The notes: generated by a model from the letters alone, not told the origin. A stretch of DNA of 64,000 bases from Mercurialis annua (GCF_937616625.2 NC_065571.1:15006501-15070500); one strand, 5' to 3'; shown: positions 10,720-22,064, counted from the first letter of the stretch. Program-made: numbers and translations.

Positions 10720-12019
10720 TTATTTTCTCTCTCATCATTATTAATTTCTCTTCATATTTCTCTAATCTCTCTCAGATCACACAAGCACCTCCGACTCTTT
10801 CAGATCTATCGCCCTTATTCATCTATCTTAACGCCGCCGTTAACATCGCTTCAACCTTCGTCAGTACTGTTCCTCTTTTCGTCGTTGTTGGAGCTGAAGA
10901 TCTGCATAGGGTTCCGGCGAGGAAAAGTTGTGATAATAGAATTGGTTGCTTCAGATATTGTAAAATGACTTCTTGTTGTTATTCTTGCGTTGCTTTTTAT
11001 CATCATTTTCTATTTTTCTTTCAGATCTGAAATTCATCGTTATTCTTCTTCTTTTTTAGATCTATAATTTTTTTTACTGTTTTATATAACAGTAATTTTT
11101 CATCATTAAACATGTATACAGATTATCTTTTCATGTTATATAAAATAATTTTGTGATTTTATGGAATAAAAAATATGCTATTTCTGCATTTTTACTATGT
11201 TTGGTTGTATTTCTTCGTTTTTCTTATTCTGCAGCACGATTTGTTGATGATGGTTGACTACTGAATTATTATAATATTGCAGTGTTGTTGATATTATGTT
11301 GATATAGTGTTGATATTCCGTTGGTGTTTGTTTGATAAAAGAAGCAAATAATAATGCTGAATGATTATAATGTTAAGGTGTTGATATTATGTTGATTTTT
11401 GGATGATATTAGCATTGGTGACAAGAAAAATAATGAATTATTTGTTATAGTGTTGATCTTGTATTGACATTGTGTTGATATTACGTCGATATTTGGTCAA
11501 TTTTAACATTAACAAAGAATACCACATTATACGTGAAATAAAATAATAAAATTAAAACTAAATTGAAACAATGTATAAAAAACAAAACTAGTGTAAAAAA
11601 AGATTGGAAAATTTAAATTGATTAATTTATTACATGTTGTTGATTTTGTGTTGATTTTATGATGATGTTAAAAATATGTTGAAAATATAAAAATTAGAGT
11701 GAAAAATATTTAAAATATTTAAATTAGTTATTTTATTACATGATGATTTTTTTTTATCTTAAACTGATAAAAAACGTGAAAAGGTAAAAAAAATGCTAAC
11801 GTTGATATAATATCCATATCATGTTAATTTTGTGTTGACATTATGTTGACATGTTGATATAATATTAACGATTAAAAAAATAAAAAATAAGTCATGAAAA
11901 TAAGAATTCCAAACAGCCGAATTCCGTATAAAAAATTAATAGAAATATACAATCATTGCACGTTAGTCACATCAACACCAAATAAGCCGCCAGTTTGCCG
12001 AGAGGTTGCTTTTTCGCCA
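10720..12019. other. leader-like pyrimidine-rich region and degenerate GTTGAT repeat tract; no gene called
   Basis: 10725-10930 is C/T-rich (ctctctcatc, cctccgactctttcagatct, cgccgccgtt), like a plant 5' untranslated leader or an old gene 5' end, but no ORF over 60 codons follows. From about 11280 to 11880, words such as TGTTGATATTATGTTGAT, GTGTTGATTTTATG and TTATGTTGACATGTTGAT recur at irregular spacing, an old decayed tandem repeat. Possibly a captured gene fragment in a larger transposon; that is only inference. Confidence 0.4.
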
Positions 12020-13072
12020 CACTACTAGAAAACTGTCGATTAGCGACGGATTTTAGCGACAGATTTAGCGACGAATTTAAAATCCGTCGCTAAATTCTTA
12101 AAAAAATTGACGGGATTTCATCCCGCCAATTTTAGCGACGGAAATTTCGTCGCTAAAATGGCGGGACAAACCCCGCCAATTTTTTTTTCACTTTTAGCGA
12201 CGGATTTCAAAATCCGTCACTAAAAGTGTTACATTTATCGCTAAATGCTTACTTTTAGCGACGGATTTCAGAATCCGTCGCTAAATGCTTACTTTTAGCG
12301 ACGGTTTTCAGAATCCGTTGCTAAAAGTATTAATTCTATTAAAAAACAATTATTTATTTAAAAATTATTTATTTATTTAAAATTATTTATTTGTTAAAAA
12401 TATTTATTTATTAATAAAATATTTATTTATTAAACAATATTTATTTATTAAACGATATTTATTAATAAAATAATTATTTATTAAAGAATTAATTATGTAT
12501 AAAAAATAATTATTTATTAAAAAAATAATTATTTATGAAAAAATAATTATTTTATAATGTGGTTGTTAATTGCGGGAGTAAATATTCGTTCATTTTAGTT
12601 ATATTTAAATATAATATACATAGATATGTATCAAGAATTTGAGCTGGATAAGATGGAGTTACGCGCGGATGAACTAGAAGGTTAAAGAGGTTTGGCTGAG
12701 AGCAATTGAAGGATGGGTGACCTAATGGGAAGTTTGCGAAAATTGCCGGAGGATGATGATGATAGGTGACCTATCGCGGGTGGGTGGGTGACCGTGGGCT
12801 ATAGATTAAATAATATTTCATTTTTAGCTTTAATTAAAAAAATTAATTTTTTTATTTTTTTTTTAAAAAAATTAGGGACGGATTAAAATCCGTCGCTAAA
12901 TCCGTCGCTAAATTTTTTAAAATCCGTCGCTAATTTTTCTTTCCGTAGCTAAATGATTTAGCGACCAGGAATTTAGCGACGAATTTAATCCGTCGCTAAT
13001 GCCATTTAGCGACGGATTTATGCCATTTAGCGACGGAAAAATCCGTCGCTAAATGACATATTTCTAGTAGTG
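12020..13072. mobile_element. non-autonomous CACTA (En/Spm) element
   Basis: Terminal inverted repeats CACTACTAGAAA (left) and TTTCTAGTAGTG (right) bound 1053 bp, flanked by a perfect 3-bp duplication CCA (12017-12019, 13073-13075). Both ends carry many sub-terminal copies of TTTAGCGACGGATTT and its complement AAATCCGTCGCTAAA, the arrays bound by CACTA transposase. The centre (12340-12850) is A/T-rich and non-coding, so movement would depend on a transposase from elsewhere. Confidence 0.95.
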
Positions 13073-14203
13073 CCAATATTTCCAGTCTTTAACATTTCGG
13101 AATGTGTATCACCTGATGAATGACTTCTTGACGGTCTATGACCAATAGACTTTGACCTCATAAACCAAAAAAATAAACACAACCCTGAAAATACAAAATA
13201 CAATATACAACACTAAATAATTACATAACATGAAAAACAAATTATATATGGCTAAAAATCTAAAAAAACAAGAGAAAATAAACAATCAAATTAAAACTAC
13301 AAAACAAACATATATATTACGCAATACAATCAAATAACAGAAAACTCAATTAAATTAACCAATAATCAAAGACAATAACTCAAATTAAAAATAAAAACTA
13401 AATCACTATTTCAATCAAAAACCTAAATCATGATTTTAATCAAAACATAGCAGTCAATGAATTAAACAACATAATTTCAAAACAAATTAAATAAAAAATT
13501 AAATAAAGTACGCAAAATCAAAATAACAATTACATAAAAACCTAATAATTTGAAAATCAATCAAATTAGCAAAAAGAATTAAAAAACCATCACTGAAATT
13601 GAAAAAAAAAACTAAAACCTAAATCATGATATTAATAAATAAACAACAATTAATGAGACTAAACAAATTAATTTTAAAATAAATTAAGCAAAAAATCAAT
13701 CAGATTACACAAAAATCAACAACAAAAACCTATAAATTAGACTGGCCTAAATCGAATAAACAAGAACAACAAATCAACGAAATAATAAACAATAACACAA
13801 TCGAAACAGTACAAATCAAATGCAAGTATCAATAACTCAGCAAAACCTAAAAATTAAAAAAACGATAGCCTAAAAGTTTATAGACACTGAAACAAGAGAG
13901 GAATCGTGGAAGAGAAGATCGTGGAGAAAATGAGTAGAGAATGATGATATAATCAACTGCAGATAAGGGAGAAAGAGACGAAGCGGAATAGAAGAAGAAC
14001 GAGAAACATTCAAATTCAGAGAGAAATTGAAAAAACGTATAAAAGATATATTTTAAAAAATGGAAATTAGTTTTATAAAATTTGAAGATGGCGAACATAA
14101 AAATCTAACTTGTACTATATAAAAGTAAATGGGCTACTAAAATTTGTATTTTGCATAAAAAGCCCTATATATTTTGATCAAATTAAAGATCGACACACCA
14201 AAA
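13073..14203. other. gene-free stretch
   Basis: 13160-13800 is strongly A-rich on the plus strand with no open frame of note. At 13860-14030 the minus strand is C/T-rich (ttctcgttcttcttctattcc), leader-like, with an 83-codon frame 13847-14098 that has no recognisable domain. No gene supported. Confidence 0.35.
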
Positions 14204-14212
14204 TAAAAAAAA

Positions 14213-14586
14213 GGCTTAATCACTAAAATAACCTCCACCTTTTCGCCCATTTTCAGTTGCACCCCAATATTGTAATTTTGTCCAATTCACCCAAATTCAC
14301 ACCTTCGGTTTCCAATTTCAACCTCAAAATCAAACCGGACTCTTTTTCACTCGAAAAAAAATTCATAAAAACCTTTATAAAGTACTTGTTTGAACTTTTT
14401 TTCACACAAGAAGTTAAAAATGAACGAGTTATTTCAACTTTTTTCAAATGGAGAAGAGATCAATTTAGTACTTGAGGGTGGAATAGGAACCCAAAAGTGC
14501 GAATTTGAGTGAATTGGATAAAATTGCAACGTCGGGGTGCAACTGAAAAAAGGCAAAAAGGTGAAGGTTTTTTTGACGATTAAGCT
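14213..14586. mobile_element. Mutator-type MITE, family B copy 1
   Basis: 374 bp. Left end GGCTTAATCACTAAAATAAC plus 'ctccaccttttcgccc' is complementary to the right end ('ggcaaaaaggtgaagg', 'gacgattaagct'). Inner arms GAGTGAATTGGATAAAAT / ATTTTGTCCAATTCACCC pair. Flanks TAAAAAAAA and TAAAAATAT agree at 7 of 9 positions. Shares sequence with 26649-27020. Confidence 0.75.
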
Positions 14587-14595
14587 TAAAAATAT

Positions 14596-16121
14596 ATATC
14601 AAAAACACACTAAAATCACTCAAATTACCGTGAAGGAACAAAATGATCGAAAATATTCAATTTCAACAAATCTAGCAGTTTTAAGGTCTAATCGGAAATT
14701 GTTCAAACTCAAGACCCTCGCAAGGAACAAGACTTTGTTCCTATCATTTGCAGCCCGAGACGGCAATCTTAGCGAGACCAACGACTTGTTTTTTTTATGT
14801 TCGATTAATTTTTTTTGCTAGTTTTTTGTGGTGTTGTGCTTTTGTTTATTAAGTTGTTTATAGACTAAAGTTGGAAAGTTTCAATCTTGTTATATTACTT
14901 TCTAAATTGTACTTTAATCTTGTTTTAATGGATTTTATCTTTTGAAAAAAAATGGGAGATCAATTAGTTTTGGATAGAGGATCAATTTCCCCATCAATTT
15001 GGCGAGAGATTCTTATATAAACTCAGTCTATCACGTCATCCGTAGCCTATCACATTATGACACGTCATTAAAATAGTGGCACTATCGTTATTTTGTTTAT
15101 TACTTATTTATACTTTTAAATAGTAATATTACGATAATTCCATTATTTTAATGACTTATCATAATGTGATAGGTTTAGTCCATAAATAACGTAATGGACT
15201 AAGTCTATCTAATAGTTTTTCTCAATTTGGCATCAAATATCCACAAAAGTCATTCTCAAAAAAATGGGTAGGGAAACTAGTACCTTTATTATTTTGGATC
15301 AATTTAACTCAAATTTAAAAATGTGTATCCATTCTTTTAAAAAGAGAGTCGTTTCCTTATAATTAGAATAATATTTCATGATAAAATAATTTTAAAAAAT
15401 AGTTTAAATAAAATATTTATTATGAATTATTTCAATCTTAAGTTATTAAATTAAATTATCAAAAATTAATAATTTTTTTATAGAAATTAACAAATTAATT
15501 ATAATCATTTATAAATAAAACTTTAAATTTTCTGTTAATTAAAAGAGAAACATATAAAATAGAAAACCTATAACCAAAAACAATCATACCAAATTACCGA
15601 TGGATACAAACGAAGGAACCACCGCATATAACATTAACTGCAAATTTCTTTCTCCAATAATAATTGCTAAAATTATGTGGATTTTACACTAAAATTACAT
15701 TGATGTAGCATTTCATCTTCAACAACCAACTCTATTTTTCACTCTAAAAAAAATTCCAAGCATATTTCTATCCAACAAATTTTAAACACTTTACACTTAC
15801 ATCCATATATTATTCAATGCTTACAAAATACATCCATATATTTGCTAAATATGTTTATATATTATAAATATATAAAATAACTATATTTATTAAAAAAATA
15901 TTAAATAATAAAAATATTAAAATATACTCTATTTAAAACATTAGAATATTAAATTATATATATTTTTATTTATGTTTCGGATATTTTAATTTTAATGTCG
16001 TTCTTGTGTGTTTTTTTAACTGTTGAATTAATAATTGCAAATTTATTTTATGTTCATATATATAATCTAAATATGTTCATAATTTTTTAAATTTATAAAG
16101 TAACTATATTTATTAAATAAC
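14596..16121. other. gene-free AT-rich stretch with one inverted-repeat element
   Basis: Contains the palindromic element at 15021-15202 (separate entry). The remainder is low-complexity A/T; 15840-16130 is especially rich in TATA/AAATA words. No gene, RNA or LTR recognised. The 94-codon frame 14537-14821 has no domain and begins inside the preceding MITE. Confidence 0.35.
15021..15202. mobile_element. palindromic MITE-like element
   Basis: Left arm ACTCAGTCTATCACGTCATC and 'cctatcacattatgacacgtcattaaaata' (split here: cctatcacattatgac, acgtcattaaaata) pairs with right arm 'tattttaatgacttatcat', 'aatgtgatagg' and 'ttacg...ggactaagt'. A clear target duplication is not visible, so the superfamily is unassigned. 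Confidence 0.55.
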
Positions 16122-16138
16122 TAAATAATACATTTATT

Positions 16139-16243
16139 TTTTTGATAATTGGGGGAGGGGGAGCGCTTGTGGGAGGATTTGAACCCACGACCTTGGCATT
16201 TGCTGCCTAGCGCTTATACCATTTGAGCTACAGCTCGTTGGTT
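16139..16243 (-). mobile_element. short tRNA-derived SINE (family 2) with 17-bp target duplication
   Basis: On the minus strand: GAGCTGTAGCTCAAATGG (contains box A, TAGCTCAAATGG), then 'ggtcgtgggttcaaatcc' (box B, GGTTCAAATCC), ending in CCCCC and an A-rich tail. The 105-bp insert is flanked by a perfect 17-bp repeat TAAATAATACATTTATT at 16122-16138 and 16244-16260, typical of LINE-mediated retroposition. It does not fold as a functional tRNA with a paired acceptor stem. The same head is at 25019. Confidence 0.88.
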
Positions 16244-16260
16244 TAAATAATACATTTATT

Positions 16261-16831
16261 AAATAATAAAAGATATTAAATATACTTTATTTATAAAGCG
16301 TTGAATTAATTAATATATAAAATTTATTTAATGTTACATATTTAAATTTCCGATTAAAATTGAACATTCGTATTTAGACTATATTGTAACAAAAACTAAC
16401 AAATGTTTAATTATAAAATTTATAATTAAATAATAAATCAAAAATAAAATAGAGTTATTCTATTTTATCTCCAACAATACTTTATTTTAATGTACACTAT
16501 AATATAGTGACTTTATATTTAAAGAAAAAAAATACACTATATAAGAGTTTGATATAGAATATGGAGAAAATTTCTACACTAAATTGACAAAATAGTGCAT
16601 TGTTAGATATGAAGCTCGAGTTTTTTTTCATATTTCAAGTTCAAGTCAAGCTGCAAAAATGAATGTCCATTTGTTCCAGTCTTAGTGTAAAAGCGTAGCA
16701 TAATTAGCAATGGAATAAAGAAAGGAAGCAGTACTAGCTAGGAACGATTAGGATTCTCATTTATACTGCTTCCTTTTTTTCATAGAAATCCGAAAGAAAT
16801 AGAAAATAATTGCTGGAATTAAAATTTATAG
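16261..16831. other. gene-free AT-rich stretch
   Basis: No coding or RNA gene seen. 16690-16800 contains the imperfect inverted pair 'aggaagcagtactagc' / 'actgcttcct', probably the stem of an old element. Confidence 0.35.
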
Positions 16832-16846
16832 ATGATCACTCCAAGG

Positions 16847-17075
16847 GGCAGGTGAGTTAATTGGTAAGACGTTTTTCTGGTTTAAGTGAGATTGTGGGTT
16901 CGAACCGTATTCATATATGCAGCCGTTTGAAATTTGGGGTCAGAATTTTTCCTTCCACAAGGGACCTATCCGGCTCAAGCGAGAACTAATCTGAATTTGA
17001 AAGGTTTAAACGTGTCGTGTTGTAGTTGGAATCCGTTCAGGACACCTCATGGATTTTTTAAATCAAAAAATATAA
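16847..17075 (+). mobile_element. tRNA-derived SINE (family 1), plus copy
   Basis: Head: GGTGAGTTAATTGGTAAGAC (box A region) and GGGTTCGAACC (box B). Body: 'atatgcagccgtttgaaatt', 'tccttccacaaggg'. End: 'gttcaggacacctcatgg' followed by an A-rich tail. Flanks ATGATCACTCCAAGG (16832-16846) and ATGATCATACCAAGG (17076-17090) are a 15-bp target duplication with two mismatches. The copy at 4048-4270 is the same family in opposite orientation. The 72-codon frame across it is not a gene. Confidence 0.85.
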
Positions 17076-17090
17076 ATGATCATACCAAGG

Positions 17091-18515
17091 ATACGTACAG
17101 AGAAGGTAACATTAACAACGTCAAGCTGGACAACAAAATTAGGACCTATTAGAAAATGTATAATTTTGTATGGAAGAAAAATATATGTAAGAATATTCGT
17201 GACTTCAAAAAAATAAAAATTTACGGGTAATAATAAATGAGCAAGAAATAATAGAGTTTTAAAATGAGATTTGAAAGAAAACATCTTAAAAAATTAAAAT
17301 TCTAAAGAAAGAAATGAAAGTTTTAAAAACGAGATTTGAAATTTCATATGATTAAAAGAAAGGTTAAAAACATGCGTCGTTTTTACGTACGAGATGGTAA
17401 AAGAACATATATTTTGATCATTGTTTTTGAAAATGAGTTTTTTTACGTTCGGTGACAAATCGAAGGGGCAAATTGACCATTTGTTCATTAATTTTGTCTC
17501 TCGGCAGAGAAGGAGTAGCATAAGTACCGAGTACCATCCTAGAGCAGGACCCATGTCTCTATAGTCTATAGTAACAGACTCATTCACCTACTTCCTTATT
17601 TGCCCTCTCTCCATTTCTTTTTTTCTCTTGAGCATGTACTTGTAGACCTCACTCTCACAAAGGTCTACAATGTTCAACTACCTATTAAATGTTCATCCAC
17701 TTCTCTTGCTCATTGCAAGTATAAACGATATCAACCGACTACTACGAAACTATTACTCCCCCCGTCCCATAAAATTTTCTAAGTTTAACAAAAAATATCA
17801 CATAAATATTAAATTTGCTCACTCGCACAAGCAATCACCTCTAGCACCGGATGAACGAGTGGAAGATGAAATATGATGCTAGAATTATAACCTCAAAAAA
17901 TAATATGTGGTGATATGCTATATTTATAATTAATTTGGATTGTCCGAATGCAAGTAATATGTAATAGCCGGATGTAAATTATTATTGTTACATGCTAGGA
18001 TAAAGAATTATGAGAGTTCAAATTGTGCGTTAAGAATTAACTGAACGAAAATATGTATTGTATTTCACTTAACATTAAAGATATAAAAAAATTATTACTT
18101 ATTGATATCGTGTGTGTTTGGACGAACAAAAATGCAGTGGATGAAATAATTATCTTGTTCTTTCTATGTATTAGACCATAAAAGATAAGTATATATGTAA
18201 TTGTACCCTCCTACGTTTTACTACCATTTATGTTTATTCATGGTGTTTCATATATTAATATGTTACATATAGTCATAGATGATCCGGCCATGAAACATAT
18301 CTAGAAAAACCACTTAAATATAAACCGATAAATTTCAAGTAAAAGAAAGATTCAATTCATAATTTAGCCAATTTTGTTAAAAAAATATGACTTGATTATG
18401 AATTACAGATAAATGTATTTTTAATAAAACCTGGGTTAAAGTTTATTATTTTAAAAAGATAAATTAATGGTACAATGAGAATAACTATAACATTTTTTTA
18501 TTAAGGATAGAAGCT
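17091..18515. other. gene-free stretch
   Basis: No coding region supported. At about 17753 there is a lone Stowaway-type end (TACTCCCCCCGTCCCATAAA) with no matching partner nearby. A C/T-rich patch at 17575-17700 contains only short frames without domains. Confidence 0.35.
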
Positions 18516-18660
18516 CAAAACTAGAAAACAGAGAATTACCGACGAAATTTTTTTGATTTAACGACGGATTTTAGCCTTTTACCAATGGAAAACTTAATTT
18601 ACCGACGGTTTTCAGCCATTAACGACGGAAAAATCCGTTGCTAAAATGCAGTTTTCTATG
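18516..18660. mobile_element. miniature CACTA-like element or fragment
   Basis: Ends 'aaactagaaaacag' and 'ctgcattttagc'-complement ('gctaaaatgcagttttctat') approximate the CACTACTAGAAA termini of the element at 12020, and the body carries ACGACGGATTTTAGCC, ACCGACGGTTTTCAGCC and ACGGAAAAATCCGTTGCT repeats. The terminal CACTA is mutated and no 3-bp duplication is seen, so it is a degraded copy. Confidence 0.65.
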
Positions 18661-18849
18661 CATAGATGTAAGTTGCCAGATGTAAGCATATTCGCAAGGT
18701 CTCACAATTTTGTGTACTAATATTGTGAACTAAACCAACTCAAACCATAAGTCAGCTATTATTGCGGTATCAATATATATGACAACTCTTTATCAACAGC
18801 TTCTCAGTTCCTGAACTACAAGCTAGATTGATATTTTTCTATTATTACT

Positions 18850-18964
18850 TATCTTGGATTACCTTTATCTATCAAAAAGGTCAATGCCAAAACGTGGAAT
18901 GTAGTCATTTCTCGGTTTTCCTCGGGTTTATCCTCCTGGAAGAAATTCTTTTGTTCATCAATTG
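18850..18964 (+). pseudogene. LINE (L1-type) reverse transcriptase fragment
   Basis: One frame reads YLGLPLSIKKVNAKTW followed by NVVISRFSSGLSSWKK. This is the conserved 'YLG.PL' and 'W...I.RF...L..WK' segment C-terminal to the YADD box of plant L1 reverse transcriptases. Only about 38 codons remain in frame; downstream 'gttcatcaattggctaattt' may continue in another phase. A dead, heavily truncated copy. Confidence 0.68.
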
Positions 18965-20129
18965 GCTAATTTTATGTTCGACGGAGTTTCTTGTCGGATA
19001 GAAAATTCGGAGATCGATCATTGGAATATAATCTAGTTTTTCGGCATTTGAAAATTATGAAGCGGGAAATAATCGAATTTTTAGGAATGACTTAAAGAAG
19101 GTTAATTTTCTGGTTTGCAATTCCATTTGCAATGAGGATATTTTTGTACAAATCTCATCATTTGAAATTTCTTTATTCAGAGAATAACGTTTTTAAAAAT
19201 ATGAACTTTTTTATATTTGTTTCTAAACTTTGTTTTTGTGTTCGCTTTTCTTGCCATCCACTTATGTAGGTGGACTAATATGCTCATCAATTGTCAAAAT
19301 TAAAAAAAAAAATTGCAACTATAGGTTTCATAATAAAAAAATCTCACAATATAGTCAAACGGTCGTATGCGAATAAAAGATGTCGGTATTTGGATTAGAT
19401 TGTCCATGACAGATTATCCAAATCTATTAAAAAAAAATATTAGAAAGGTGCATTTACTTTCATAAAATGTTATTCTGTCATTTTTTTGAATATCTCACTA
19501 TTATAAGTGCTTCACATTTGATTTAATAGAATCATTATTCTCTAAAAAAAAACTCCATAAAATGTTGTACTTGTTTATGACATAATTTAAGTATTTAAAA
19601 ATATTTGAAACTTAGTGTAAAAAAACAATTAAACTTGTAAGATCAAATATAAACTGTCTAGGTATATAGCTATTAGAACTTTGAGTATACTCGTGTTTAG
19701 CCGCCCAATGAAAAGCTGGTAAGAATTTGTCATAAATTAAATCCTATAAGCTTTTTCTAATTACAGTTTTGAAATTATATAACTGCACACTTATTCCTAC
19801 ATCTCTGCACATGAAACATCTAAATCATCACTGCCAAAAGATTTAATCAAATATCTATAATCTCAGCCAAAATATTAAAGCTGCTGGCCGTACTTAGCCC
19901 ATAAAGAAACCTAGAAATTATCATAGATAGAACATAACATTACAAAAGTCACTTTCTGAGCAATTAAGTCATCATCATCATCATCATAATAATAATACTT
20001 AACACAAAATCCTAACACAGACATCATGCAAATACAGCAGAAGCAGCAAAAGCTAGCCCTAATAATACATGCAGTACACAAATAACCTAAATAATTCACT
20101 CATTAAATACATAACAATAATTAAGAGAT
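18965..20129. other. gene-free stretch including the 3' flank of the NAC gene
   Basis: No ORF or RNA gene supported. The part nearest 20129 is the 3' untranslated region of the NAC gene; its complement is T-rich. A short (TCA)n/(TAA)n microsatellite lies at 19971-19998. Transcript end not determinable from sequence. Confidence 0.45.
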
Positions 20130-21806
20130 TCAGTAGGTCCACATGCAGTCAAGTTCAGTAGGGCCCATTGCCACCCTTCCACTACCACCGCCACTGGCGG
20201 CTCCTCCGGCGTCTTCGGTGTTTGTCATCCAGTTCATGGCAGTGGTGCCACCGGAGGTGAATGGAGGATTGGCCATGGCTGGTGTTGGTGATGGGAAGAA
20301 GAATGGTAGCTGGAGATTTTCTTGAAGAGACCTGAGGCTAGGGAAAGCGGAAACGCCCATGTTTCGCTGGTACCTTCCGAATGGATCGGTCATGGCTGGG
20401 AGCGGTGGCTGTGGCTGCTGCAGCAGCGGAGAAAAATCAAAGTTGTTGTGGTTAGCAGCGGCGGAGGCGGCGGCTGCAATGGTGGAGAAACAGGACACGT
20501 GCTCATGTTGGGAGTGGCTGTCATAAGAGCAGCTGTCTGGGTCATTGAGAGCGGAGGTGGGATCGAGAAGCGGCGGCAGAGACACTGACACTGATGAAGG
20601 AGAGCTGACTTCTGGGTAGACATTGAACCGGCTCTTCTTGGTGGCACTGCTGCTGCTGTTACTGCTACCACTGGCTCCTCCTCCACTCTTCTGGAACACT
20701 CGAGATATCACCCACTCGTCCTAAACAAATCAACACACATTACATCAAGAGATACACTTGATCTCGCTCCTCTAATTATGCACCACAGCAAATAAACAAG
20801 AATTATTGAGTGTTTTCAGTGATATAATATATAGTATTATTACAATACTATAAGAAGTTAATTATTGAAGATCAAACTAGGGTTTTTAAAAGGATATAAG
20901 GTTTTTTCATGTTCATAAAATGCAAGGAAACGGACACTGAAATGCCTATAATGAAAATCCATAAAGACACGAGAATAATTACTACTTTCTGCAAGGCAAT
21001 GTCACAACAGAAAATAATTATAGCAAGCCTTTTTCAGCCATATTTTAGTATGTCACAACAGAAAATAATGTTGTATAATATCATTAATTAGGGTGAATCT
21101 CGTTATTTACCATATAATAACTAACTTTAAACCCGGTTTATTAAACCTAATACTCTCTTTTTTTGGCCAACAAAACCTAATACTCTTTTAAGCTTATTCA
21201 GAAGAACATGGAGTGAATGAAATCTTGCAGATAATCACAATATATGCAAACCTTAGAGGTGCGAGAGAGATAATGGTAGGCAAATTTGCCTTCAAGCCGA
21301 TACTCATGCATGACCCAATTACTCTTCTCTCCTTTAGGAGCTCTTCCTCGATAGAAAACCAAAGTTTTCTTCATTCCAACAAGTGCACAGCTCTTCGAAC
21401 TATAAATCTCTCGATCTTTGCCAGTAGCTTTCCAGTAACCAGCTTCAGTTGCTCTATTAGTTCTGAGCCCAGTTGGGTACTTCCTATCGCGCAAGCTAAA
21501 GAAATACCACTCTTTTTCCCCCATTTTAGCTCGCTCTGCAACAAAACCACAGCTTCACACAGTTAGAGAAGAAACAAACAGTCAAATCCTCACAAATTTC
21601 ACACAATCTGAGAGTTAATTACCAGGAAGCTCCCACGGCTCACACTTGTTAAGATCCACTTCAGCAATGGCGCGACCAGTGAAGTTACTGTCGAGAACTT
21701 TCTTGAGGAGATAGTACGTGATAAGCTCCTCATCAGTCGGGTGAAACCTAAAACCAGGAGGCAAATGGCCCGAGTCACCGTTGTCAAAGTGGCGATAGTG
21801 CTCCAT
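20130..21806 (-). CDS. CUC2: NAC-domain transcription factor, NAM/CUC2-like
   Basis: Three exons: 21806-21623, 21535-21252, 20720-20130 (stop TGA at 20132-20130), giving 352 residues. Introns follow GT-AG (GTAATT...TTGCAG; GTTTGC...GTTTAG) at the positions typical of NAC genes. The ATG at 21806 is the only one upstream and has A at -3 and G at +4. NAC domain spans about 15-165: [19 protein letters not shown] (A), [16 protein letters not shown] (B), [19 protein letters not shown] (C), [16 protein letters not shown] and [17 protein letters not shown] (D), [10 protein letters not shown] and [12 protein letters not shown] (E). The C-terminal activation region keeps the clade's motifs: serine-rich stretch, SLPPLLD, EHVSCFS (encoded by the miR164 site) and terminal ELDCMWTY. 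Family members (352 vs about 310-375 residues) are nuclear DNA-binding activators that set organ boundaries and start shoot meristems. CUC2/NAM fits better than CUC3, which lacks these C-terminal motifs; CUC1 versus CUC2 is less certain. Confidence 0.95.
20483..20503 (-). promoter_or_regulatory. miR164 target site in NAC exon 3
   Basis: The mRNA reads AGCACGTGTCCTGTTTCTCC plus A, encoding the EHVSCFS motif. Against miR164 (known sequence class beginning UGGAGAAGCAGGG) it pairs at all positions except two G:U wobbles and the terminal base. This is the same site that controls CUC1/CUC2/NAM genes by transcript cleavage. Regulation here is inferred from the site. Confidence 0.92.
20721..21251 (-). 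other. intron 2 of the NAC gene
   Basis: A 531-bp AT-rich intron between the lysine codon ending exon 2 and the DEWV codons of exon 3. It contains a duplicated 'tgtcacaacagaaaataat' (20999 and 21052) about 50 bp apart. Intron 1 (21536-21622) is only 87 bp and splits a codon after its first base. Confidence 0.88.
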
Positions 21807-21895
21807 ATTACACAGCTCAAAAAAACAAAACAAACCCTAAAACAAATCTAAGTTGCCATGAACACCCAGATAGGAAAAGGTTAAAAGATTGAAGA

Positions 21896-21904
21896 TTTAT
21901 ATAG
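21896..21904 (-). promoter_or_regulatory. TATA box of the NAC gene
   Basis: CTATATAAA on the minus strand about 90 bp upstream of the ATG, with A/G- and pyrimidine-rich leader between. It is the only good TATA match in the proximal upstream region. The transcription start is not experimentally known from this sequence. Confidence 0.6.
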
Positions 21905-22064
21905 AGATGAAAAGATATAGAGAGAGGGGGTGGGGGGTTATGGGGATTTGATGAAATGAGTGGGCAGAGGGGTAAAAAGGGAAAAAGAAAAGTGAAAAAA
22001 TGAGTGTGTTATGTCTGATGATGGAGATAGATGTGTGGATGATAATAGGGTGAGGTGTGTGGCT

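Noticed and set aside
16139..16243. Functional tRNA gene
   Set aside because: Box A and B are present but the acceptor stem does not pair and the copy is flanked by a 17-bp target duplication with an A-rich tail, so it is a retroposed SINE-like sequence.
20322..20588. 88-codon plus-strand ORF and overlapping 98-codon minus frame
   Set aside because: Lie within NAC exon 3 in other frames; the GC- and Ser-rich exon yields long shadow frames.
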